A stretch of DNA of 64,000 nt, taken from the NCBI GenBank assembly GCA_963932465.1, contig OZ010786.1, positions 269,732,411 to 269,796,410 of the forward strand. Reading direction: 5' to 3'. Below the pieces are notes generated by a model. That model saw nothing but the letters and a program-made list of their open reading frames with translations, was not told where the DNA came from and made no database searches. The stretch comes from Maratus speciosus. Its lineage: Eukaryota; Arthropoda; Arachnida; Araneae; Salticidae. The position numbers were made by a program, and so were the translations under genes. This document shows, in pieces, positions 47,784 to 59,689 of the stretch (the stretch's first letter is position 1; each line of letters begins with the position of its first letter).

Positions 47784-49449
47784 GTTTGAACCTTTAAGAA
47801 TGTCATACAGTTGCGGTTCGATAGGAAATCTCGTACGAACCATAAACGTTGAGCCGCGCATACCTAGAGAATCTCCGAAGAAATTTTAAATTCTAAAACG
47901 TTAGTCAAAAATTTCAACTCAATTATATCAAATAACTGATTTTCAGAGATATTACCACAATAACGTTTAAACAAGATAACGGACTTGCATATTTCTGTTT
48001 TTTAATAAAGGAAATTTAATTTTATGCAAACTATACCTGAAAACAAACAAACAAACAAAGATTATTTTTGAAAGTTAGAATAGAAAATACGATAAAGTTT
48101 TATGTATTTTGAATTTATTATTATATTTTTTAAATTAAATTTTGTTTTTGTTTTAAGTATAATTGAGAATCAACTTAATAGAAGCTTAAAAAAGAATTAC
48201 GACTTAAAAATATGGCACCTGAACTTCAAAATCGTGGCAAAACGTGTTTTTCAAGGTAATAAAAAAGTTTTAATGCAGTAAAACAAATTTTGTTTATCCA
48301 ATTTAACAAATATTCTTTACTTTGATAAAGAATAAATAAACAAATATTTAAAAAATAAGTCTAAATTATATATAGGATATATAATCCAAAAGCTAACTTC
48401 TGTCATTTTTCGTCATTTAAGAACTTTCAAGTCTATTTCAATAAAAAAGAAATAAAAAAGAAAAAAAGAAAGAAATGAATTCTACTTCAAAATAAATGTT
48501 TAATCAAAGGAATTTTGTTCTTGTGATAATTGTAGGTAACATTTACAAAGCAAAATGTTTTGTAAGACTTAAAATATTTTTAAAAGCCTGAATGCGATAA
48601 CTTTAATGTAATTTTTATTGCATTTTCATATTTTTAAAATTTAGAATATTCTAAATTATACGCCTTTGTTTCTTATTAACTCCGCAAAAGTTACGAAATT
48701 TTAACACCTGTAGTTTGAAAAAAATTCTCTGTTTTTTGACTTAAGCTCTCTTGGGCAATGTCACTTGATAACTGCGTTCCTTTGATAAAATGATTTAAAA
48801 AAGAATATGAGATTAGCTTTTTTTGCAATTTTAGAACGACAAAAGCCCTTTGATCTTCAAAATTTCTTTGAAAAATTCTCCATTAGAGCAGTTTGCAAAA
48901 CAGCGTTCTATAACAAAGAAATAATATTTTTCTTCCGGCAAAGCGAAACAAATAAAACAAGCAATTAAAAAAAAATTCCCTTGGAAACTAAACATTTATA
49001 TTTATGAAGGTAAAAAAGATAAATTATGATTAAAAGGACAATGAATATATTTTTCTTCTTAATTTTATTATTTTGTTTTATTTTAAATAAATGCAAGTGC
49101 TTTGTTATAATATGATTATCATTATAATATCTTCCGCTTCAAATTCCAGTTCTGTATATACTGAACGTAATGATATTAACCGATTGAATTAATTATATAA
49201 TTTATTTTTAATATGTTATACTATTAACCCCCTGACCGCCGAGCAAAAGGGCAAAATTGTAATGTTTGTTTTCTCTATACTTTTTTTAAAATGCTAAAAA
49301 AAGATGTTTTTTTTTTTCAACATGATATATATTTTTTTACGACGTACAAGCATATATGCCTTGATAATATTAATCGCAGCTCATTTTTTTAATGGATTAT
49401 ATCTGTCGAATTATATTAATATAAATAATTCTTCTACTATAGTGAAACC
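47784..49449. other. Long AT-rich stretch, nothing recognised
   Basis: No gene and no defined repeat seen. Several A- and T-runs of 8-10 bases. Confidence 0.5.
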
Positions 49450-49865
49450 TACAGCTTACTGAACGGATGTATCAGTTTGCCAAAAATCGCTATTTACAAT
49501 CCAAATTTTTTATTCGTTCATTTCAGTGGTTTAAGCGCAAAATTCTATTATATGTTAAATTTGTGTTTTATTTAAATTTATTGTTTTACTTATTGATTAA
49601 TGGATGTTTTAATTTAATTATAGAAGAAAATATAGAAAAAAATTTTGAGCTACAAATATTAACTTAAGTGCAAACGGGCTTCTAATTCACAATTGCCTGC
49701 ACACGATATAGATAGATTTGAAAAGAAAATCATGCTGAAAAATTATTTTTAAAACAACAAAAATTGAGTAAATGGCGATAAAATTGAAATGGCAAATTTT
49801 TTAAAAAATTGTGAAATAGTTTTCAAACAAATTGCACTTGAAAGTAATTTTTTACATAGGGTAAC
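49450..49865 (+). repeat. Family A repeat, copy 3, partial
   Basis: Matches 41905-42280: AAAATCGCTATTTACAATCC, TTCATTTCAGTGGTTTAAGC, TACTTATTGATTAATGGATG, AATTGAGTAAATGGCGATAA. A 66-codon frame within it is not a gene. Confidence 0.65.
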
Positions 49866-51334
49866 TCCGGGAGAGTCGCCGCATACGGGATAGATGCCGC
49901 ACCACTTGTATTTCTTGTAATTATCGATAGATGGCCGTCAAACGCACAGTATATGTGCGCATTGAGATTATTTTAACTAGTGTATAGCATGAATCTTATT
50001 TCGATGTTTACTTGTAGGAGTACAATCCTTAATTTGACGTAAGTGCATGATTTCACTGTCCAAACTTTTAAACACGTTATGTTTAAATACTTTTCATACA
50101 CTAATTAATAAATGCATGTATGATTTAGAAGTCAAAACTAAGTTTAGCGTTTGTATAGAGTACTGTGTGTATGGTTACGCCATTCCCCTTAGCGATGTCA
50201 GGTAACTGTGATGGCCGACGTCTGCACCATGCAAAATGGGATACATGCCGCACTGCTATTCCGGTATACATGAATTCGCACTTCTATATTAAAAAGTAAA
50301 TAAACAGGAACAACATCCTTCAAAAAGTCAAAGTGCAGTTGCTTTTTTTCAGGAGAAAAAAATACGTTCAGTTCATTATTCTCTTGAGACCTGAATTTAA
50401 AACGATACTACAAATGCATATTCATTGCTTTTCCACAAACAAAATGACACCATCGATGACAATAAAAACGCTTTTTCATAGCTACTTTTGCTAATTTGGA
50501 ACACTGGTAATTTAAATTCACAAATATGGATTTAAAATTACTAGTCTCTTTCAAATATTAAGGAAATCTGAGACTACATTTTGAAATATTTTTTATTTAT
50601 TGAGTTAAAATTTTCAATTTTTTTGTGATGGAACCATATAATTTGTAAAAAAATCACATGATAAAACTTCTCATATATATTTTAAAAAAATGTATTTAAA
50701 ATTTATTAAAAAAGTGGGGCAAATTAAAATTGCTATAACTCAAAATATTATTTTCAATTTTTTTTTTCATTTAAATAAACAAAAATATATAAGTTTTAGT
50801 TTTGATTCAGCATTTTTAAAAATATTAATAATAAATAATAAAAATATTTAAAGTAAAAATTTAAAGAAAAATGATGTAATGTTTTTATAAAAAAATCATA
50901 TTTTCAAAAGTAAATATTGTTTTCTAATTTGCTGAATCCAAATTAAAGTAAAACATGTTCCAAATTTTAACCATTTATCTTTAAAGGTCCTTGATTTATA
51001 ACAATTTAAATGCGAGAACTGGTGAAAAAACTCATCATGAAGAAAAATACATTTTCACAAGAAGTCGTTTTCATGACAACCATTGCTTGAACGTTAGATT
51101 TTGAAAACAAACCTAAACGAAAAATAATATTTCCTGTTCTAATTAAGATAGAAACATGATTTAAACGCCATTTTAAGCAGAAGTGAACAGAGAAATTTTT
51201 AATGCAATAAAACATTTTTTAGAAACTTTGAAGATTTTTGCGTCCCGGGCTCCCTTAATTTAATTATAAATAACCTAAATTCGCGCAATTCCATATTAAA
51301 GGGGTTTAAACAAGTGAATAATATACAAATCCTC
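49866..51334. other. Non-coding stretch with repeated GGGATA(G/C)ATGCCGCAC
   Basis: GGGATAGATGCCGCAC (about 49888) and GGGATACATGCCGCAC (about 50240) are direct repeats in a block starting GGGTAACTCCGGGAGAG. They may be subterminal repeats of an old DNA transposon. No far end was found. Confidence 0.35.
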
Positions 51335-52180
51335 ATTTTTTACTTTCTTCTATTTTTACAAGAAGAAAATGTTGGATTCGTGAAAAATTTCGACTCCCGG
51401 GTCTCGATGGATTTATACATTTTAAAAGATCCTGAACACGAGTTGATTGTTTTTAGGAAATATCGGTCTGTCACTCTGTCTGTGAGTCTGTCTGTCTGTA
51501 TCTGACAAACATTTTGTGGGCGCTCTATCTCAAGAACTAATGCACGGAATTTTACAAAACTTTAGATTCAGTTAGACATTGATATAAAATGGTGCTTATT
51601 AGTTTTTGGTGTATATCTTCCAATAGGTGGCGCTGTTATGCTGCAGTTTTCTCGAATTTCGCAATAGCGCTATCTCAAGAACTAACGCACGGATTTTAAT
51701 CAAAATTCAAATTCAGTTTCAGGATAACTTATGTTGTTGCTTATTGGGTTTTGGTGTAAATCTCGGAATAGGTGGCGCTGCTATGCTGAATTGTTTACGA
51801 TTTTCGCAAAAGCTATACATGGAAAAACTAATGCACTCAATTTAATCAAACGTGATATTCTGTTATATTTTCAAGTAAATAGATCCTTAATTGACTTGGG
51901 TGTATATTGAACAACAGGTGTTGATTTTATACTCTTTAGATTGGAAATTTTGGTTGCGGATTGGTTCAGAAATTCAATGATTTGTTTGAAACAATGCTAT
52001 ATTTATATCTCCTTGTTACATTCATCCAATTTAACGAACCTATATACCTTTAGAATCCTCATGATGGGCATAGATTGTCATTTAATTTTGGCACTGTGAT
52101 AACGAATTTTGAATTATTAACATATATGAGATAGAAGAAAGTTTTAGGATTTGCACATCCGACTAGATTTTATTGTAAAG
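51335..52180 (+). repeat. Family H repeat, continuous copy
   Basis: Head (TACTTTCTTCTATTTTTACA), a TCTGTCTGTGAGTCTGTCTG run, two to three minisatellite units (CTATCTCAAGAACTAA, AGGTGGCGCTG), then the tail (CCTTTAGAATCCTCATGATG, ATGAGATAGAAGAAAG, GCACATCCGACTAG). This copy sets the order of parts for the broken copies elsewhere. Non-coding. Confidence 0.65.
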
Positions 52181-52454
52181 GGTTCTAGTTAAATGATTAT
52201 GAAATTTTCTTACTTTCTTGAACACACTGTCTTGAAGGCATTTTGCAAATTCAGATAAAAATAACATTTATTTTATGAGGAAATGAGCATGCACAGAGAA
52301 AGACGACACTTTCAAATCGGAATACATCGATGTTTTCATTTTGTTATGAAACTACTTGTCTCAAATATCACGACTGATTGCTTTCAATTCTGAGATACCA
52401 GAAATACTCAGTTAAAAAAAAAAAATCACTTTTTATTCGTTACACTCTAAATAA

Positions 52455-52735
52455 AAAGGAGTGACTATTCACTCCGGAGGAGTGAATAGTCACTCTATCG
52501 CAGAGTCAAAATATGCCCAACCTCTTTAGAGTGACTATTCACTCTGAGCAAAAGTGAAATTTTTGACTCTCTGAAAGAGTGAATAGTCACTCCTGGAAAG
52601 TGAATATTCACTCTAAACAGGGGTGGATAATCACATTTTCGGAGGAGTGACTATTCACTCTTGCTAAAGGAGTGCGGTTTTTCACCCCTGGTAGGAGTGA
52701 ATAGTCACTCTTTCATAAAAGTGAATGTTCATTTT
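52455..52735. repeat. Subterminal hairpin array, left
   Basis: GAGTGACTATTCACTC or its complement GAGTGAATAGTCACTC recurs at least five times, with several partial copies, in 280 bp. The word is nearly self-complementary, so both orientations form small stems and distant copies can pair. Spacing is irregular (about 20-60 bp) and spacers differ, unlike a CRISPR. Confidence 0.85.
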
Positions 52736-53572
52736 TTAATGTAGTCGTTTTTTTTTTTTTTCGCTTCTATGGTCATTTTAAAAGAATCGCATCTTTTACA
52801 GCATGCAATGAAAATAGATACAAGCGTAGTAAAGATTGAAATAAAATACTTTATTAGCAATATTTATTTAATTCATGGTTTGTAACACTAATTGAACTTT
52901 TAGGGAAAAATTCAGTTAAAGTTACATACGAATTTAAATTAGATTACTAATAGTAATAAACTAAAATATTTTATTCCAATCTTATCCTTTGTGTTTGCTT
53001 TTATTGCATGCCCTATAAAGATATTACTTTTAAAGTTTTATTAATAACTTTTTAATCAGCGGATGTTATATGTTTAACAATGTTTGATTTTATTTTAATT
53101 TTTGTTTTAAATATAAAACCGTACTTTTTCTTTAAATTATTGCTATTTTTGCAGAGTCCTATTGTTCTAAAATATTTTTAATTTTTCCATTTAAAAAACA
53201 AAACTTATAAACTCACATCTTTTTTTAAATAAGTTCTAAGCATGATTTAAATATTAAGAATGTATATATATATATTATCCGCTGTCATTTGCTTTTGTTT
53301 TATTTAATATGAATTTGGAGTCTAAAGTTAAACTTTTAAGTTCTCTGGAGTATATGTATATATTTTTCTTTTAAACATATTCCTTAACTTAATAATGGTT
53401 TCTAATTTTCGTCCGTCATTGCTGAAAAATGAAATTAATACAATACTTATTAATGATATGGCGCGATAAGCCATGTTTAATTTTTTTATTCGCGTAGATA
53501 TTGTATTTTGTGAATATGAGCAAAATAGATTTTATATGTTTTATAGGAAAAGATTGACATCAAAAATAGAAA

Positions 53573-55610
53573 CAAGTTGGAAATTGCTCGTCAAACGTGG
53601 CAAATGAGGTGCGTTCGTACTATAACTAATTTTATAAATATTTTTTGCACCGCATATTGTGCTGAATGTATATTTTGGTGAACTTTATAAGTGCATATCA
53701 ATTTCATTCTGTTCAAAAGACTGTAACATCATTAAAATGCACTTGAAATAATTTTTTCCCATTGACCTTAAAGTTAACGGAAAGCTTTTGACTCCCTGTA
53801 ATTAAACTGTACATCCGATTTTCATAAAATTTGAAACGACTCGACAAAATTTTGCAACAATTAAATAGGGTAGATGTGCCAGTAATGGACACTCTTAAGG
53901 AATTTCTTTTAAAATTATTTTTTTTATTAATAGTTATAATTATTACATTCCAGTTTTTTCAATATTATATTAATCTATCAACAATATTTAACCATTCTTA
54001 TAGTCTCATTTTCCAATGTGAATCGAAATTTAATTTTGAATAACAGAAATATACCAAAACACCCAAAAGCCCAGTAATGGACACCCTCTGGCCCAGTAAC
54101 GGACACCCCATAAAAAGTAATAAATATAATTGTTTTTATGACTGTATTTAGAACCAGAATTTAATGAAAACATACTAATGAAACAAAATGGTTATTTTCA
54201 AATAAATTTAACAATAAGGATACCAGTAATTAATAAAAAATTTGTGATGATCATTTACTATTTGCATCAATTATTGTAATTATCAGACGATCAATGTTTT
54301 AATTATTTTAGATGGATAGTTTAAAATACTAAATATCAGGCAATTACAGCTATTAAATTATTGAAACAGTGGGGGATTTAAAAGGTAATAATAATAATAA
54401 AAAGTTTTGGAATGTTAGTGATGTTTAGTTTTGTCTCGCTATTTTTAAAAATTAATCTTCCAGAGACTACTTGATATATCATTTATAATAATTAATATTG
54501 CAAATATGAAAGAAATGATATTGTGAGTTGAATATTTTAAATGCTAAGTAAAATAATTTCAAAATAAAACTGTAGAACTGATGTTTGGGGCCACTGATCT
54601 GCAGATTTACCAGTTTCATGAATATTGCCTATAAATTAAGGAATATTACTTTTTTTTCCTTCTTTTTTTTCAGATAAGAATAACCAAACATTTAACACAG
54701 AAAATAGATTTTTAATAGCTTCTGTAACTTAATTGCTTTTATTTAAAAGGAGAGGTATTAAGCCCTATGAGCTCGTCTTTGGCTGTGCTCTTAAACAGTA
54801 TTTTCTACTACCTAGCTGGTTTGATTGCCAGATTTTAAAATAGCAAAGTATATATACATAAAAAAAGAATAAAATATTGAAATTTTATTAATCACATAAA
54901 CTAACTTAAAAGCAGCTATTTAAAAAGTTTTGGTGGAAAATGACTAATTAACCATTCTAGTAATAGACACCCTCTCTTAAAACCTTAAAAATAAATGAAA
55001 TTTCGTAAATGACCGTTAGTATATAAAAGTCTATTGCTACTCAAACAAAAGCATTCAAATTTTGCAAGAAAATAAATAATATATAAATTAATTAAACGAA
55101 GCCAGCTCTTAGCCTCTTCATTAAGATTTTCACAGAAAAACAGCAAAACTTGGAAACATTATTTTCTACTTCCTAATTGGTTTGATTAAAAGTGTCAACA
55201 ATAACCCAGTTTTATAAAACATGCAAGGGGAAATTATAAAAAAAATTAATTAAAGTTAAATATTTATTACTTATTTTTTTATGAACCAAAAACATCAAAG
55301 GGTGACCATTACTGGCACATCTGCCCTATTTAAAATTTCAGACCATTCGGAAGGCTGTAACAACATTAAAATGCACTTGCAATAATTTTTCCCATTGGCC
55401 GTAATGTAACAGAAAAATTTGACTGTCCCTGTAATTAAACTATGCATCCGATTTTCATAAAATTTGAAATGACGCGACAGAATTATACAACAATTATATA
55501 TTTTAAATTTCAAACGATTCGGTTGGGTAGTTTTTGCGCTGTTACATCCGGGCAGACGGACTGAACGACGACTATAGGTGCTACGTATTTATATAATTAC
55601 GAACGCACCT
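53573..55610 (-). repeat. Family B repeat, copy 2, split by a TIR element
   Basis: 53573-53865 holds the CAAGTTGGAAATTGCTCGTC end and one unit. 55329-55610 resumes at TTTCAGACCATTCGGAAGGC and ends ATTACGAACGCACCT. The missing middle is exactly the 1.46-kb element between. Confidence 0.75.
53866..55328. mobile_element. TIR element with GTAATGGACACC repeats, 1,463 bp
   Basis: Ends TAGGGTAGATGTGCCAGTAA and, in reverse complement, TAGGGCAGATGTGCCAGTAA form about 30-bp TIRs with few mismatches. CCAGTAATGGACACCCT-like words recur near 54070, 54090 and 54955 as subterminal repeats. It interrupts a family B copy, so it is younger than that copy. The interior has no transposase frame. The flanks are AT-rich and the target duplication is unresolved. 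Superfamily not assigned. Confidence 0.75.
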
Positions 55611-55812
55611 AAAAAGCGATTTTTATTTTTTTATATCATTAAATAGTTTAAACTTTTGTCTTTCCAACGATGTGTCACACATGCTTATATATATAAAAAA
55701 TAAGTGTTGAAATTATTCATTCTTTCTAAGAGTACTTCACAGCTTAATGGCAATAAATCTTTAATCGACTTTTTCTCAAAACTTGGATTTTTCATGTTTA
55801 TGTTCCTTTTTT

Positions 55813-56573
55813 AGGTCGTTCGTAATTATATAAATACGTAGCCTCTATATTCGTCGTTTAGTCTGTCTGTCAGTGTTGATTTCAGGGGGTGGCCCGGAGG
55901 GGGGGGGGGGGCATTTCCCCCCCGGAAGATTTGAGATTTTGTGTTTTCAATGGTCAAAAAGTGCAATTCCCCCCCCCCGGAACTCTATAATGTCCACCCC
56001 CCTCCGGAACCACAGAAATCCCTCTTGGAGATAAGGGTCTGAATTCAACACCCGCATATAACAGAGCAAAAACTACCCAGCCGAACGGTCTAAAATTTTA
56101 AATATATAATTGTTGCAAACTTTTGTCGAGTCATTTCAAATTTCATAAAAATCGGATGTATAGTTTAATTACAGGGACAGTCAAAAGTTTTCCGTTACAT
56201 TACGGCCAATGGGAATAAATTATTGCAAGTACATTTTAATGATGTTACAGCCTTCCGAATGATCTAAAATTTTAAATATATATTTGTTCCAAAATTTTGT
56301 AGACTCATTTCAAATTTCAGGAAAATCGGATGAATAGTTTAATGACAAGGACAGTCAAAAGTTTTCCGTTACATGACGGCCAATGGGAAAAAAATATTTT
56401 AAGTGCATTTTAATGATGTTACAGCCTTTCAGAACAGAATGAAATAGATATGCACTTATGTATTGCACTAAAATATATATTCAGTACAATATGCGGTGCA
56501 AAAAATATTTCTAAAACTAGTTATAGTACGAACGCACCTCATTTGCCACGTTTGGTGAGCAATTTCCAACTTG
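55813..56573 (+). repeat. Family B repeat, copy 3, with an insertion
   Basis: Runs from AGGTCGTTCGTAATTATAT to GCAATTTCCAACTTG with two 174-bp units (ACAGGGACAG at 56171, ACAAGGACAG at 56345). A G/C-run-bearing element splits the TCTGTCTGTC|CGCATATAAC junction. Confidence 0.75.
55873..56051. mobile_element. 179-bp MITE with G-run and C-run arms
   Basis: Ends GTGTTGATTTCAG and CTGAATTCAACAC are inverted repeats with one mismatch. Inside, a run of about 13 G (GGAGGGGGGGG...) faces C-runs, so it could fold or form a G-quadruplex. Insertion into family B is shown by copy 1, which lacks it. Confidence 0.75.
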
Positions 56574-56758
56574 TTTGAATATCTATTAAACATAAGAACT
56601 CAGATTTTTTTTAATACTTATACTATATTATATTGTATACACAGGGATATAATGATTTGTTGAGAATTATTTATTTTAGGCAGTGAAATCTTACCAAAAA
56701 GTGCTAATTTAAAAATGACTTTCAATAAATAATTAATAATTAATTTTGAATTTTACTT

Positions 56759-57155
56759 AGAACGAAAATGGTCTGTTAAAATACGTAAAACATGTTATTC
56801 AAACTACTCTAAAAAATCTAGACCTCTATCTTTCACCATTTCTGAGAAAAATGTACATAAAGTTGGTGAATTTAACATGGCGGAGATACGGCTTTCCCGG
56901 TCCCCTTAAAACAATTACATTTCCGTCCTCTACATGAAGAAATCTCACAATCACTTTAGAACGAAAATGGTCAGTTAAAAACGTAAAGCATGTTATTCAA
57001 ACTACTCTAAAAAATCTAGACCTCTATCTTTCACCATTTCTGAGAAAAAGGTACATAAAGTTGGTGAATTTAACATGGCGGAGATACGGCTTTCCCGGTC
57101 CCCTTAAAACAATTACATTTCAGATCGCTACATGAAGAAATCTCACAATCACTTA
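56759..57155 (+). repeat. Two tandem 199-bp units
   Basis: Units 56759-56957 and 56958-57155 are nearly identical (AGAACGAAAATGGTC, TTTCACCATTTCTGAGAAAA, AACATGGCGGAGATACGGCT, CACAATCACTT). Few differences imply a recent duplication. Confidence 0.9.
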
Positions 57156-57411
57156 TGAATACTCCACGATCAATCTTTTGCTTTACAAACATACAACTAT
57201 TTAGCTCATAATCTGGACATTCCACATATCTACACGGATAAATGCTTAAAATTAAACAAGACTTACCTTCATTTTATGTATTCCAAAGAATAATTTTAAT
57301 GATATCCTAATCTTAAAATGGCGGACGAAAAAGTGATCATTTTTCTTATCTTTAAAGGGTGTCGTCGCCTGGCTTCTCTGATTGGTTAATAAGCAATGCA
57401 CACGTAAGTCA

Positions 57412-57567
57412 CTCTTCTTTCAGGAGTGAGACATCTCACTCCTTTCTAGAGAGTGGAAAACTCCACTCTTTAAGGAGTGTATTTTTATAAAACTCACTCC
57501 AAAAAGAGTAAAAATGCCTGTCACTCTTTCAAAAAGTGAACTTTTCACTCCTCCCAATTTTAGAGTG
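57412..57567. repeat. Subterminal hairpin array, right
   Basis: Stems such as GGAGTGAGACATCTCACTCC, GAGTGGAAAACTCCACTC and AGTGAACTTTTCACT follow one another in 150 bp. They share the GAGTG/CACTC stem with the left array but have different loops. The 62-codon minus frame over them is an artefact. Confidence 0.85.
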
Positions 57568-57769
57568 TAAATGTAGTAAATTTCACCAGGGTTGTTGAAT
57601 TTATTCAAATTATTTTATTTGTGATGATTTCGAAAAAAAAAAAAAAAACGCTCCTATCAGTAATATTTTATTACATGAAATGTGGCGAACTGTATTTTTA
57701 TCGTGTTCACGGAAGAACACTTAAAAGCCGCCCTAATGTGATCACGGAAGTCTAGAGTTTGTTCTTCAG

Positions 57770-57844
57770 TCTTTGAAGACGAAAAATTCCTAAAAGGAAG
57801 ACTTTGCAGGTGGAATTTGCAAGATTTCATTGAAAATTTTGAAG
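57770..57844 (+). CDS. Possible small exon, SAM-domain-like peptide
   Basis: A 75-bp segment is bounded by a polypyrimidine acceptor (TTTGTTCTTCAG, ending 57769) and a strong donor (G then GTAAGT at 57845). In the only open phase it reads FEDEKFLKG and then CRWNLQDFIENFE. A tryptophan followed by 'xxDFIExF' resembles the first helix of SAM-type domains found in many arthropod uncharacterised proteins. No start codon or partner exon is found, and the stretch sits between two large transposons, so it could be a chance frame or a captured fragment. Function unknown. Confidence 0.18.
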
Positions 57845-58175
57845 GTAAGTTCATTAATTTAGTTGTTTCGAAATAGTTATCTGTATTTTAATTGTATACA
57901 CATTTAATTTCAATAAGTTATTTTAACATTAGCGTTGGCTATGCACTATGTCAGATATTCGGCATTTTGATGATTTTAACATTTATCTTTTTGTCTTCCT
58001 ATGTTCTTTCTGTTATTTTGACTATCAAATTTTATATGCAATGCTTTATTTTTCATATAAAAAAGATGCACTGTAACAAAGACATTTTTAAAATTGAGCA
58101 AAAAGTACTCAAATATGAGTACGTTGCATAGTCAAAATGGCTCCGAATCAAAATTACTCAAGTTTGAAACATGTA

Positions 58176-59689
58176 AGAGAGACTAGGAACGGTTGACCAT
58201 ACGGGAAGCTTGACCCACCCATCAGTTTTCACATTTAAAAGAATTTCAGAGTTTTATCAATAGGTGTCAACCAAAGCTACTGTAATGCTCGAACAACAGT
58301 CTCTGTTTCATACATATAATCGAAATAGGTGTGGAAAAAATCAATTACGAGGCGTTTTCAACCAAAAAGTTGTGTTTTTTAGAAATATTTTGTAAGCTGT
58401 TTTCAGATAAAATATATCATAAAAATTTACGTAAGTAGGTTTTAAGTAATGCAGAAATATTGAGCTTTTATTTCAGGCATAAATATTATACAGTAAGTTA
58501 GGCTTAACATAACAATGTGCTATTCTTTTGAAAACGGCTATGTAAGGAGGCTTGACCCAGTCATTGTGATGGAGGGTTGACCAGATGTTCAAGGCTCCCT
58601 TAACAAATTCACGACGGGAAACGAGAATTCTCGTTTTCATTCAAAACACATCACTGACCAAGGGCGTGGCTTCTACCTTACAGAAAATGCATTTATATCA
58701 TGCTGTCCATATTGTTTTTAGATTGTAAGACATTTTATATCAAATTCGTACACTGAAAGATATTTACCGATGCATAAACTTAGGAAATCTATCTCGAACA
58801 CAGATTTACAAAAGACTTTCAGAACAGGGAGGAGCTTCTACAGTTTTAAAATTCAGATTTAATAAAAATTGCCCTTCGTCAATGTGTTAATTTAGGGGGT
58901 TTGGAAATCTTTTTTTATTATATATTGTGTATAATGAAAGATTAATTGTTATATATAAAAATGAATGTAAATTTATTCTGTTAAGCTACAGTAAAATGGG
59001 GCGATGGAAAAAAAACGTTTAAAACTGATTAAAGAAAGATGTGAAAAATTGCTATAGTATCCACTATCCGAAAAAAAATTAATGAAATATAAATGGGAAA
59101 GTTGATAGGAACTTTTTTCCATTTAAATATTACTTACAATAGGTAAATAGAAGCAGTGAAAAAGACCAGAAAGTATGAAAGCAGCAGTCTTAATATATTC
59201 AATGGCAGTGGTATGTTTATGAAACCACTTAATTTTAATTCCCAAACGCCACAATGTCACTGGAATTTTGCTAAAATCTTTTTCATTTAATATGCATGTG
59301 AAATATAGCCTTTTTCATATTTCCAAATAAATTTTTTCGTACATTTCGGTCCCAGCCATTTATTTCAACATTTTAGTACTGAAAGTACTTTGCCCCTTCA
59401 AGGGTTAAAAGGTTTAATCATAAGTAAAGTACTCATGCGGCTGCAAAAGTACATAGCACTGATCGAAAAACTTTAGGAAGGTATGTAGACAAAATTTCAA
59501 CATGATGAATAGAGTGACATGAAGTCAAACTATGTGACAACTAGAGTTGTCAGGTCGAATGTCATAAAAAGTAGGACAAGGAGACAAAATAAAAAGAAAA
59601 CTAGTATGTTGTGGCTATCACAAAACTTTCTTCTATATAAATCACGTCAATTAAATCATTTAAATAGTACAAGAAATGACAACGATTTA
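58176..59689. other. Interior of the 3.6-kb element, nothing coding
   Basis: Apart from the subterminal GCTTGACCCA and GGGTTGACC words no structure is recognised. A 78-codon frame at 59519-59755 runs into the family H minisatellite and is not supported. Confidence 0.5.

Larger units (their letters stand above)
52443..57567. mobile_element. CACTA-like element candidate, 5.1 kb
   Basis: Ends CACTCTAAA (52443) and TTTAGAGTG (to 57567) are complementary and flanked by TA on both sides (52441-52442, 57568-57569). Just inside each end lies a dense array of GAGTG...CACTC hairpins. Short CACT-type TIRs, 2-3-bp target duplication and subterminal repeats are CACTA/EnSpm (CMC) traits. No transposase frame remains; the interior is filled with other repeats. 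The pairing of these two ends is inferred from matching arrays and termini 5 kb apart. Confidence 0.5.

Noticed and set aside
52455..52735. CRISPR-like array of short palindromic repeats
   Set aside because: Repeats occur in both orientations with irregular spacing, the DNA is eukaryotic, and no cas genes are present.
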